Of a DNA stretch of 64,000 bases, positions 44,354 through 52,391 are shown piece by piece (position 1 is the first letter of the stretch; the number at the start of each line of letters is the position of its first letter). The DNA is taken from contig NZ_JANSUY010000004.1 in assembly GCF_024741135.1 (NCBI RefSeq), positions 186,001-250,000 on the forward strand, given 5' to 3'. The position numbers and the translations under genes are program-made. Under the pieces are notes generated by a model, which saw only the letters and a list, made by a program, of their open reading frames with translations, was not told where the DNA came from and searched no databases. This DNA comes from Aquiflexum gelatinilyticum (GTDB lineage: Bacteria > Bacteroidota > Bacteroidia > Cytophagales > Cyclobacteriaceae).

Positions 44354-44938
44354 ATGACAGGTTATTTTAAGCTAAGGCGCATAGTTTTGGAGCAATTGAA
44401 AAATGGCCTCCCCAAAAATTTAACATACCACGATGTAAATCATGTGTTGGATGTTTTGGGTGTCTGTAACCAATATATCAAAAGGTTCAAAATCGAAGGT
44501 ACGGACGCATATCTCCTAAGAATAGGCGCACTTGTACATGATTTGGGATTTACCAAATCCACACAAAATCATGAAGAAGTAGGTGCTGAAATGGCCCAAA
44601 ATATAATGGAATCATTAAAAATGGATCCTGCTCATATCGAAACGGTAAAAGGATTGGTGATGGCAACCAAAATCCCACAAAATCCCAAAACCGATTTGCA
44701 AAAGATAATCTGTGATTCAGATCTTGATTATCTTGGGAGAAAAGATTATGTGGAAATCAGTGGCAAGCTTTATCAAGAATTAAAATCTACCAATGTGATC
44801 AAAACCAGAGAAGATTGGGTGGAGCTTCAGATCAGATTCTTGAACAGCCACACTTTCCATACTGAATTTGCAAGAAAAAACCGTGAGCCAAAAAAGCAGT
44901 TTTGGCTTAATTATATCTTAAAAAACGAAAATTATTAA
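44354..44938 (+). CDS. HD-domain phosphohydrolase
   Basis: A 194-residue protein of the HD superfamily. Metal-binding residues are visible as YHDVNHV (H26, H30), the signature VHDLGF (H62-D63), NHEEVG (H73) and CDSDLDYLG (D121/D123). Such enzymes hydrolyse phosphoester bonds in nucleotides or signalling molecules; the substrate cannot be told. Its stop codon shares the four bases TTAA (44935-44938) with the stop codon of the convergent rodA. The 233-bp gap before it holds no gene that I can support. Confidence 0.85.
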   Translation: MTGYFKLRRIVLEQLKNGLPKNLTYHDVNHVLDVLGVCNQYIKRFKIEGTDAYLLRIGALVHDLGFTKSTQNHEEVGAEMAQNIMESLKMDPAHIETVKGLVMATKIPQNPKTDLQKIICDSDLDYLGRKDYVEISGKLYQELKSTNVIKTREDWVELQIRFLNSHTFHTEFARKNREPKKQFWLNYILKNENY

Positions 44939-46209
44939 CCTATCCTACTAAGTAACTGAATCCTGTGAGAATCAAGTTTAATAAAAATGAAAAGTAGAAT
45001 GGTGAAAGACCAAAGGGACGAACCTCCATAGCTAAAGAAAGGCAGAGGTATCCCTACAACAGGAAATAACCCCACTGTCATCGCAATATTGATCATAAAG
45101 TGAAACAGCAAAATTGAAATCACACAATACCCATAAATTCTTGAAAATCTATTTTTTTGCCTCTCTGCTAGCATAACCAGCCTTATCAATAAGGCGCAAA
45201 ATAATCCAATAACCACAAAGCTGCCAAGCCAACCAAATTCCTCTCCTAGCGTACAAAAAATGAAATCCGTATGCTGCTCAGGTACAAAATCAAATTTGGT
45301 TTGGGTACCTTCCAAATACCCTTTTCCGAAAAATCCTCCTGACCCGATGGCTATTTTCGATTGTGTTACATTCCATCCAACACCAAGGGGGTCAAGGTTA
45401 GGATTGAACAATACCATGATTCTATTTTGCTGATGCTCCGGAAGCTTAGATACTACATAGTCAATACTGTAGGAATACCCTACAATCAATATCCCTATTC
45501 CAATTAGGCTAAGAATTCTTGGGATCTTCTTTTTCCCAAGTAAGATCAGGATCAAAATGATCACTCCTACTGCAATTGCGAGGTACAAATTATTTTCAAT
45601 ACCAAGAGAAAGTAAAGTAATTGCTACAAAAGATAATCCCAAAACATAATACCACTGAGGCATTCCTTCTCTGTAAAGCATGATAAAAAATGCAAAATAA
45701 ACCATCGCTGTTCCCGTGTCAGGCTGAAGCATGATCAATATGACTGGAACCATAATCACTGCAATGGCTTGAATCTGGTATTTTATTTGGCCTAAATCAA
45801 AAATCGGCCTTTCCATAACTTTAGCAAGTGCTAATGCAGTAGCAAATTTAGCGAACTCCGCAGGCTGGATACGGAAATTACCGAATCCGACTGAGAGTAT
45901 CTGCCCATTAACTTCCTTTCCTATAAATGGGGTAATAATGAGAAGGATGATAAAAAACCCATATAAAATCAAAGCAAGATTTTCAAAAAGGCGGTAATCA
46001 GCCACCATAATGACTGTTATCAAAAGGACAGCAGTACCAATCCAAACCAATTGCTTTCCTGAATTGATCGAAAAATCAAAAATGCTCTTTATGGATTGCT
46101 CGTCGTAGACTGCCGCATAGATATTGATCCATCCAATAATAACCAAAACGGCATATATGGCTATCGAAATCCAGTCAATTTTGTTGATGTAAAGGTCGTC
46201 TTGTCTCAC
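44935..46209 (-). CDS. rodA: Rod-shape-determining peptidoglycan glycosyltransferase RodA
   Basis: A 424-residue SEDS-family membrane protein with about ten hydrophobic segments. Signatures include FRIQPAEFAKFATALALAK, MLQPDTGTAMVYFAFF (with the conserved Asp of the SEDS active site region), and LPFFSYGGSSLW near the C-terminus. RodA polymerises glycan strands during cell elongation together with PBP2 (mrdA), which lies one base upstream. It is the last gene of the mre operon. Confidence 0.95.
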   Translation of the reverse strand: MRQDDLYINKIDWISIAIYAVLVIIGWINIYAAVYDEQSIKSIFDFSINSGKQLVWIGTAVLLITVIMVADYRLFENLALILYGFFIILLIITPFIGKEVNGQILSVGFGNFRIQPAEFAKFATALALAKVMERPIFDLGQIKYQIQAIAVIMVPVILIMLQPDTGTAMVYFAFFIMLYREGMPQWYYVLGLSFVAITLLSLGIENNLYLAIAVGVIILILILLGKKKIPRILSLIGIGILIVGYSYSIDYVVSKLPEHQQNRIMVLFNPNLDPLGVGWNVTQSKIAIGSGGFFGKGYLEGTQTKFDFVPEQHTDFIFCTLGEEFGWLGSFVVIGLFCALLIRLVMLAERQKNRFSRIYGYCVISILLFHFMINIAMTVGLFPVVGIPLPFFSYGGSSLWSFTILLFIFIKLDSHRIQLLSRIG

Positions 46210-46210
46210 G

Positions 46211-48010
46211 TTACATAAATTTCCCTACCAAGACATATTCCTCCAGAGCGAGTCTTTTCACTTCTCTTCTGATATACTTTTCTATCATCAAACTTGCAGT
46301 GCTCGCCGCTGCTCTTCCTCCCCAACCGGCATTTTCGACATATACAGCGATGGCTATCTGGGGATTTTCTTTGGGTGCAAATGCTATAAAAACAGAATGA
46401 TCCTCTCCTTGGGGATTTTGGGCAGTACCAGTTTTGCCTGCAATAGTAATATCCGGGATAGCAGCTCTTGCAGCAGTACCGTATATGGCTTCTGCCATAG
46501 CATCCTGAATCATGTCAAAATGATGGGCATCCACACCTACATCTTTTCGGGTACGGAATTCTTCAGGAATTTTGTTTGGATCTCCATCAATGGCTTTGAT
46601 CATATGCGGAGGATAATAATAGCCTTTATTAGCAAATATCGCGGCTAGGTTGGCCATCTGAAGTGGAGTAACCAGCATTTCCCCTTGGCCTATCGAAAGT
46701 GAATAAATTGTAGAATATTTCCATCTTCCCTCTCCATATTTCTTATCATATAAAACTGAGGAAGGTATTGATCCCCCTTTTTCATTTTTCATATCAATAC
46801 CTAAAGGTGATCCCAATCCAAATTTCAACACAGATTCTCTCCAGGTATTTAAGCCAAGTTCTGTGTCTTTGAAGGTGTTGGAGGACACTTCCCTGTTTAT
46901 CATTGCCCTGTATGCTTGGTGATAATACGGATTACAGGAATTTCTGATGGCTCCAAATAAATTTACCGGACTAGGGTGATTGTGGCAAGCCACAAGAGAC
47001 CTGTTACAACTGTAGGTAGTATTTGGAGTCAATACACCCATCTGAAGGCCGACTAAAGATTGAACAATTTTGAATATGGATCCGGGAGGATACATGGCCA
47101 TTATTGGCCTGTTGAACAATGGCTTGCTTTCATCCCTGTTCAATTCCATATAATTATTACCAAAAAGGGCTCCTGTTAACAAATTAGGATCATATGTCGG
47201 AGCTGAAATCATGGCAAGCACTTCACCTGTTTTTGGCTCTATTGCCACCACAGATCCTCTTTTGCCTGCCATAAGCATCTCTCCATATTGTTGCAGTTCA
47301 AGATCAATAGTTGAGACAAGGTTTTTTCCTGCAACAGAAGCTGTATCAAATTCTCCGTCTTTGAAAGATCCTTTGTCTACACCCCTGACATTTACAAGTT
47401 TGTATTTTACGCCCTTTACTCCACGGAGCTCATTTTCATAATAGCCTTCGATACCGCTCAATCCAACATAGTCTCCTTGTTTATAATACTTTGAAGAATC
47501 TTTCTCAAGTTGATTTGAGCTTATTTCACCGATATATCCCAAGGCGTTGGCAGCGCTTTGCTGAGGATATGACCTCACAGAACGGGTCATGACAAACAAG
47601 CCGGGGTAATCAATCAAAAAATCCTGAATTCTCGCAAAATCCGTAGTCGAAATCTGTTTGATCAAAGGTGAAGGTTTGACTGAAGAATATTTCTTAGCAG
47701 CAGTGTAGGTCTCAACAAGGTATTCCTTACTTATCTTAAAAATCTCACAAAACCTTGTAGTATCACCTACTTGAAATTCTCTCGGTATGACCATAAGGTC
47801 AAAAATCGGATAGTTGTATACCAATATTTTGCCTGTACGGTCATACACCAAACCTCTGTAGGGATGGTCTACCACTCTTTGAATCGCGTTACTTTCTGCC
47901 TTTTTTAAAAAACTATCGTCAACAACCTGTATCAAAAATAATTTTGTAAGGAGCACCGCTCCAATAATGATGATGATGATGATAATTGTAATCGGCCTTT
48001 GCTCGTTCAT
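46211..48010 (-). CDS. mrdA: Penicillin-binding protein 2
   Basis: A 599-residue class B PBP: an N-terminal membrane helix, a dimerisation/pedestal region (about 45-240) and a transpeptidase domain. Catalytic motifs are SIFK (S311, K314), SCN (358-360) and KTGTAQNPQ. It crosslinks peptidoglycan for lateral wall growth with RodA. The membrane anchor is nearly pure isoleucine (residues 8-16), encoded by a short ATC/ATT repeat. It overlaps mreD by one base and is one base from rodA. Confidence 0.95.
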   Translation of the reverse strand: MNEQRPITIIIIIIIIGAVLLTKLFLIQVVDDSFLKKAESNAIQRVVDHPYRGLVYDRTGKILVYNYPIFDLMVIPREFQVGDTTRFCEIFKISKEYLVETYTAAKKYSSVKPSPLIKQISTTDFARIQDFLIDYPGLFVMTRSVRSYPQQSAANALGYIGEISSNQLEKDSSKYYKQGDYVGLSGIEGYYENELRGVKGVKYKLVNVRGVDKGSFKDGEFDTASVAGKNLVSTIDLELQQYGEMLMAGKRGSVVAIEPKTGEVLAMISAPTYDPNLLTGALFGNNYMELNRDESKPLFNRPIMAMYPPGSIFKIVQSLVGLQMGVLTPNTTYSCNRSLVACHNHPSPVNLFGAIRNSCNPYYHQAYRAMINREVSSNTFKDTELGLNTWRESVLKFGLGSPLGIDMKNEKGGSIPSSVLYDKKYGEGRWKYSTIYSLSIGQGEMLVTPLQMANLAAIFANKGYYYPPHMIKAIDGDPNKIPEEFRTRKDVGVDAHHFDMIQDAMAEAIYGTAARAAIPDITIAGKTGTAQNPQGEDHSVFIAFAPKENPQIAIAVYVENAGWGGRAAASTASLMIEKYIRREVKRLALEEYVLVGKFM

Positions 48011-48531
48011 TAAATCCCTCTCCTTCTCCTGTAAAATAACAGTTGAACAATAATACTCATTACCAGCACAAAAATAACACTAGCAATTACTTTTTGAAGA
48101 GATGTGAGGAATAAATCTGTACCCAAACTTTCGATATAAAAAAACAAAACATGGTGAATAAGTATCAATGGCACGCTGTAAGACAGGAACCAACCTAAGC
48201 CCATATTCAACATGCTTGGCTGAAGGTCATCTTCATACCCTCCTGTAGGCACCAATACCAGAAGCCATCTGTGCCTGATAAAAGCTATAACCAATAAGGC
48301 AGCGGTATGAATCCCCAAAGTATCATAAAACAGATCTACACCTATCCCCAAGAAAAAGCTGATTAATAACACAGGGATGGTTTTAATGTCGAGAGGGAGT
48401 AAGATAATATAGGTTACATATAGAAAACAAAAAGCCGTTCCGAAAAGGACAAGATTTTTGAGTACCAATATTTGAAACAACAGATAAAGGAATCCGGAAA
48501 GCAAGATTGAAATTACCCTGATACTATTCAT
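48010..48531 (-). CDS. mreD: Rod shape-determining protein MreD
   Basis: A 173-residue hydrophobic protein with about five membrane segments, e.g. IISILLSGFLYLLFQ-like at the N-terminus and FLGIGVDLFYDTLGIHTAALL. MreD is an inner-membrane member of the elongasome. Position between mreC (8-nt overlap) and mrdA (1-nt overlap) makes the assignment firm although sequence conservation is low. Confidence 0.88.
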   Translation of the reverse strand: MNSIRVISILLSGFLYLLFQILVLKNLVLFGTAFCFLYVTYIILLPLDIKTIPVLLISFFLGIGVDLFYDTLGIHTAALLVIAFIRHRWLLVLVPTGGYEDDLQPSMLNMGLGWFLSYSVPLILIHHVLFFYIESLGTDLFLTSLQKVIASVIFVLVMSIIVQLLFYRRRRGI

Positions 48532-49357
48532 TACTTATTCCAGTTGATTGGTAAAGAGAGTCAAGCTCTTTCTGTTGAAAACTTTCCACCAAATAGACAT
48601 AAGATATTTTTGAAAAATCTGTGTCTAGCTTTAAAGTTATATCAAGGTAGTTGGTATCAGTTCCGGGCTTTACTTCAATCACTGTTCCAATCGGAATCCC
48701 CTCCGGAAATATTGAATTGTATCCTGAAGTGACAACCTGATCTCCAATCTCTACCACGACATGTCGAGGAACATACATGAGTTTGGCTTGCTGTGGATTT
48801 AGACCATCCCATTTTGTGGAGCCGAATACATCATTTGTTTGAATTTTGGAGGATACCAATAACTCGGTGTGTAAGAGGGATATGATTGTAGAAAAATTGC
48901 GACTCACGCTTTTAACCCTTCCCACTACTCCTTGTTCATTGATGACGCCCATACCTGTCCTGACCCCATGATTGGATCCTTTATTGATGGTAAGGTGATT
49001 TTGAGATAGTCTTAATGAGTTATTGATTACTTTAGCGCCTTTAAACTGCATTGTGGCATACATTGCAGTATCGAGAGGAATAAAAATGGAATCCGCGGGT
49101 TTTCTGAGCGCTTCTAATTCGCTTAACAACTGTGCGTTTTTTTCCATCAGGCTTTTGTTCACAGAAGAAAGTGAAAAATAATCAACTATATTGCTCTGAG
49201 TCTGAAAAACAGATCCGCTCAATTCATTGGAACTATTAAAGAAAGCGGAACCTTGTTGAGTATTATTTGAGACGATCAGCGAAATGGCTATGGCCTCCAA
49301 TAATACAAACAACAAAAACGCCCTTATTCGGTATAAAAATAGGAATATCCGCTGCAT
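48524..49357 (-). CDS. mreC: Cell shape-determining protein MreC
   Basis: A 277-residue protein with an N-terminal membrane helix (about 8-28), a coiled-coil stretch (about 60-95, SLMEKNAQLLSELEALRK) and the periplasmic beta-barrel domain with NKGSNHGVRTGMGVINEQGVVGRV and VEIGDQVVTSGYNSIFPEGIPIG. MreC links MreB to PBP2 and activates wall synthesis. It follows mreB by seven bases. Confidence 0.94.
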   Translation of the reverse strand: MQRIFLFLYRIRAFLLFVLLEAIAISLIVSNNTQQGSAFFNSSNELSGSVFQTQSNIVDYFSLSSVNKSLMEKNAQLLSELEALRKPADSIFIPLDTAMYATMQFKGAKVINNSLRLSQNHLTINKGSNHGVRTGMGVINEQGVVGRVKSVSRNFSTIISLLHTELLVSSKIQTNDVFGSTKWDGLNPQQAKLMYVPRHVVVEIGDQVVTSGYNSIFPEGIPIGTVIEVKPGTDTNYLDITLKLDTDFSKISYVYLVESFQQKELDSLYQSTGISNE

Positions 49358-49364
49358 CCAATCA

Positions 49365-50393
49365 TTAAGTCATCAGAACTGTTCTGAAATTATTGATGTT
49401 TTTCAGTGCTGTACCTGTCCCTCTGACTACAGCCCTAAGTGGGTCTTCTGCAATGTGAATCGGCAATTTAGTTTTTTGGTGAAGCCTTTTATCAAGACCT
49501 TTCAGAAGTGCCCCTCCACCAGTAAGATGGATTCCATTATCATAGATATCAGCAGAAAGTTCCGGAGGGGCAATTTCCAATGCTTTCAATACTGCCTCTT
49601 CTATCTTAGAAACTGATTTGTCCAAGGCAAAAGCGATTTCGGAATAGGAAACCTTAATTACCTTTGGAATTCCTGTCATCAAATCCCTTCCCCTGATTTC
49701 ATAATCCTCGGGAGCATCATCAAGTTCAGTCAATGCGGATCCAATAGCGATTTTTACTTTTTCAGCTGAACGCTCACCTATCAACAAATTGTGCTGCCTT
49801 CTCATATAATCCAGGATATCCTTGGTAAAGGTATCACCTGCTACCCTGATTGATTGGTCCGCCACTATGCCTGACAAGGCGATAAGCGCAATTTCAGTAG
49901 TACCTCCTCCGATATCCACAATCATTGAACCCATCGGCTTTTCAATATCAATCCCAATACCTATGGCTGCCGCAATAGGTTCATAAATCATATATACTTC
50001 TTTTGCCCCTGCATGCTCTGCAGAGTCCCTGACGGCTCTTTTTTCAACTTCAGTAATTCCAGAAGGGATGCAAATTACCATTCTGTGGGATTTGGGAAAC
50101 ATTCCTTTTTTGTGCCCAGGGATCATTTTGATCAATCCACGGATCATTTGCTCTGCAGCATAGAAGTCTGCAATCACACCATCTTTAAGAGGTCTGATCG
50201 TCCTGATATTTTCATGCGTTTTTTCATGCATGTTCATTGCGTCCTTTCCCACTGCAAGGACCCTGTTATTTGTCCTGTCAATTGCAATGATTGATGGTTC
50301 ATCAACCACAATTTTATCCTTGTGTATAATTAGGGTATTTGCAGTACCTAAATCTATAGCGATATCACTTGAAAAAAAATCGAATAATCCCAT
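49365..50393 (-). CDS. mreB: Actin-like rod shape protein MreB
   Basis: A 342-residue bacterial actin. Nucleotide-binding motifs include IDLGTANTLI at the start, MIVDIGGGTTEIALI (phosphate 2) and LTGGGALLKGLDKRL (adenosine). It forms membrane-bound filaments that guide elongation machinery. It is the first gene of the reverse operon mreB-mreC-mreD-mrdA-rodA. The reverse-strand region upstream carries only a weak -7-like TAAATTTA near 50430. Confidence 0.97.
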   Translation of the reverse strand: MGLFDFFSSDIAIDLGTANTLIIHKDKIVVDEPSIIAIDRTNNRVLAVGKDAMNMHEKTHENIRTIRPLKDGVIADFYAAEQMIRGLIKMIPGHKKGMFPKSHRMVICIPSGITEVEKRAVRDSAEHAGAKEVYMIYEPIAAAIGIGIDIEKPMGSMIVDIGGGTTEIALIALSGIVADQSIRVAGDTFTKDILDYMRRQHNLLIGERSAEKVKIAIGSALTELDDAPEDYEIRGRDLMTGIPKVIKVSYSEIAFALDKSVSKIEEAVLKALEIAPPELSADIYDNGIHLTGGGALLKGLDKRLHQKTKLPIHIAEDPLRAVVRGTGTALKNINNFRTVLMT

Positions 50394-50510
50394 TATTTTT
50401 TGATTGAGTTGATGATAGATAATCTTATAAATTTAGCAATGAAGCGCAGAACTTCTAACGTGGGTGGGCAAAATTATTATCTAATTCCCAATTTATTACA
50501 AGAATCCAAT

Positions 50511-50542
50511 TTTTTTTTGTGGGAATAAATTTATTACCTTTG
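50511..50542 (+). promoter_or_regulatory. Promoter of rimP-nusA-infB
   Basis: A perfect -7 element TACCTTTG (50535-50542) lies 20 nt after a T run (TTTT at 50511-50514; the exact TTTG at 50516-50519 gives only a 15-nt spacer). Transcription would start near 50548, leaving a leader of about 58 nt to the rimP ATG. Confidence 0.6.
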
Positions 50543-50560
50543 CATTGTATTACCAGAATT

Positions 50561-50590
50561 GAGGGGGGACACAAGTCCCCTCTTTTATTT
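50561..50590 (+). terminator. Terminator-like hairpin in the rimP leader (candidate attenuator)
   Basis: GAGGGG-GG-AC / GTCCCCTC forms an 8-bp G+C-rich stem with a two-base bulge and an ACAA loop, followed by TTTTATTT. No forward gene lies upstream that would need a terminator, since mreB diverges. It therefore probably acts inside the rimP-nusA-infB transcript, where NusA could feed back on readthrough. Confidence 0.6.
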
Positions 50591-50605
50591 CATATACCTG
50601 AACAA

Positions 50606-51076
50606 ATGAGCTTAAAAAGTACACTTGAAGAGATTGTTTCTAAACATCTTCCGGATGAGTCCTACTATTTAGTAGACGTCCAACTGGTAGAGAAAGGTCC
50701 AAAATCTCAACTGACAATCCTCATAGATGCCGACCACGGTGTCAGTATCGAGGCTTGTGCCAAGGTAAGCAGACAGGTAGCTGAGGAAATCGAAGCAAAG
50801 GAACTTTTGTCTGATGCCTACATTTTGGAAGTTTCCTCCCCGGGTTTGGACTTTCCGCTGTCTTCCAAAAGACAATATACCAAAAATGTGGGAAGAAAAT
50901 TGAAGTTGACCTTAAATGACGGAAAAGAGCTGGAAGGGCAACTCGAGGAAGTAGGGAATTCAGAAGTAAAAATTCTTTGCAAAATAAAGGAAAAAGGAAA
51001 AAAAGCTGAGGACAGGATTATCAACATCCCCCTCGATGAAATAAAAAAATCAATCGTGTTAGTCTCTTTCAAATAA
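50606..51076 (+). CDS. rimP: Ribosome maturation factor RimP
   Basis: A 156-residue protein started at MSLKSTLEEIV (50606). A longer frame back to 50519 would start before the predicted promoter's transcription start, so it is rejected. The N-terminal alpha/beta domain has YYLVDVQLVEKGPKSQLTILIDADHGVSIEACAKVSR (in pieces) and EVSSPGLDFPLSSKRQY, the family signature. The C-terminal SH3-like domain follows. RimP assists assembly of the 30S subunit. It is five bases from nusA. Confidence 0.94.
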   Translation: MSLKSTLEEIVSKHLPDESYYLVDVQLVEKGPKSQLTILIDADHGVSIEACAKVSRQVAEEIEAKELLSDAYILEVSSPGLDFPLSSKRQYTKNVGRKLKLTLNDGKELEGQLEEVGNSEVKILCKIKEKGKKAEDRIINIPLDEIKKSIVLVSFK

Positions 51077-51081
51077 ACAAA

Positions 51082-52326
51082 ATGGATGCTAAAGTACTCA
51101 TAGAATCATTTGCAGAATTTGCAAAGTCTAAAAATGTGGACCGTCCCACCATGATCCGCATACTAGAAGACGTGTTTAGGGCGATGATTCGCAAAAAATT
51201 CGAAACCGATGAAAATTTTGATGTAACCATCAATGCAGACAAAGGTGACCTCGAAATCCTGAGAATCAGGGAAATTGTTGATGACAATTCCGAAGACATT
51301 TGGGATTTTGATAAAATAAGCCTCACTGATGCCCGGAAAATAGAGCCGGATTTTGAGGTAGGTGAAGATGTCTATGAGAAAATCGAATTAGAAGAATTCG
51401 GAAGACGCGCTGTGATGATGGCAAGGCAGACTTTGATCCAAAAAATCAAAGACCTTGAAAAAGATTTACTCTTCAATCAATATGAAGAATTGGTAGGTGA
51501 AATCATTTCAGCCGAAGTTTATCAAATTTTGGGAAGAGAAACCCTTTTGATAGATGGAGAAGGAAACGAACTCATCCTTCCAAAAGGAGAGCAGATTCCA
51601 AAAGACCGTTTCAGAAAAGGCGATTCCGTCAGGGCTATCGTCCATAAAGTAGAAATGGTGAATGGCAATCCGCGGATAATTCTTTCAAGAACATCCCCTA
51701 TTTTCTTGGAAAGATTATTTGAAAACGAAGTTCCTGAAGTATTCGATGGCCTGATTACCATCAGAAAAATCGTCAGAGAACCTGGTGAAAGGGCAAAAGT
51801 CGCAGTAGAATCTTACGATGACAGGATTGATCCTGTAGGTGCTTGTGTCGGTATGAAAGGAAGCCGTATCCACGCAATCGTCAGGGAACTTCAGAATGAA
51901 AATATCGATGTCATCAACTACACCGACAACCTTGACCTATATGTATCAAGAGCATTGAGCCCCGCAAAGGTCTCCTCATTGACCGTTGATAAAGAAAATA
52001 AAAGAATTTCAGTCTACTTGAAGCCGGACCAAGTCTCTATGGCCATCGGAAAAGGTGGATTTAACATCAGACTTGCCTCAAGATTGGTCGGATTTGAAAT
52101 AGACGTATTCAGAGAACTCAATGACTATGAAGAGGAGGATGTGGATCTTGAGGAATTCGGTGATGAAATCGACAATTGGGTAATTGACGAATTGAAAAAA
52201 ACCGGTTTGGATACTGCAAAGAGCGTTCTTTCACTAACAAAAGAAGATCTTTTGAGAAGAACAGAACTTGAAGAAGAAACAATTGACGAAATATTCAGAA
52301 TATTAAAACAAGAATTTGAACAGTAA
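51082..52326 (+). CDS. nusA: Transcription elongation/termination factor NusA
   Basis: A 414-residue protein with the NusA N-terminal RNA-polymerase-binding domain (1-125), an S1 domain (about 135-200), and two KH domains (VGACVGMKGSRIHAIVREL and MAIGKGGFNIRLASRL). The C-terminal acidic AR repeats of E. coli NusA (495 residues) are reduced to one short helical unit (TGLDTAKSVLSLTKEDLLRR). It controls pausing and works with NusB and Rho. It is the middle gene of rimP-nusA-infB. Confidence 0.96.
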   Translation: MDAKVLIESFAEFAKSKNVDRPTMIRILEDVFRAMIRKKFETDENFDVTINADKGDLEILRIREIVDDNSEDIWDFDKISLTDARKIEPDFEVGEDVYEKIELEEFGRRAVMMARQTLIQKIKDLEKDLLFNQYEELVGEIISAEVYQILGRETLLIDGEGNELILPKGEQIPKDRFRKGDSVRAIVHKVEMVNGNPRIILSRTSPIFLERLFENEVPEVFDGLITIRKIVREPGERAKVAVESYDDRIDPVGACVGMKGSRIHAIVRELQNENIDVINYTDNLDLYVSRALSPAKVSSLTVDKENKRISVYLKPDQVSMAIGKGGFNIRLASRLVGFEIDVFRELNDYEEEDVDLEEFGDEIDNWVIDELKKTGLDTAKSVLSLTKEDLLRRTELEEETIDEIFRILKQEFEQ

Positions 52327-52391
52327 TTTAGGTCAGATTTACCCAATAATTGGCCTATATTTGCCATCAAATTAAGAAAGTGCTTTAGTGT

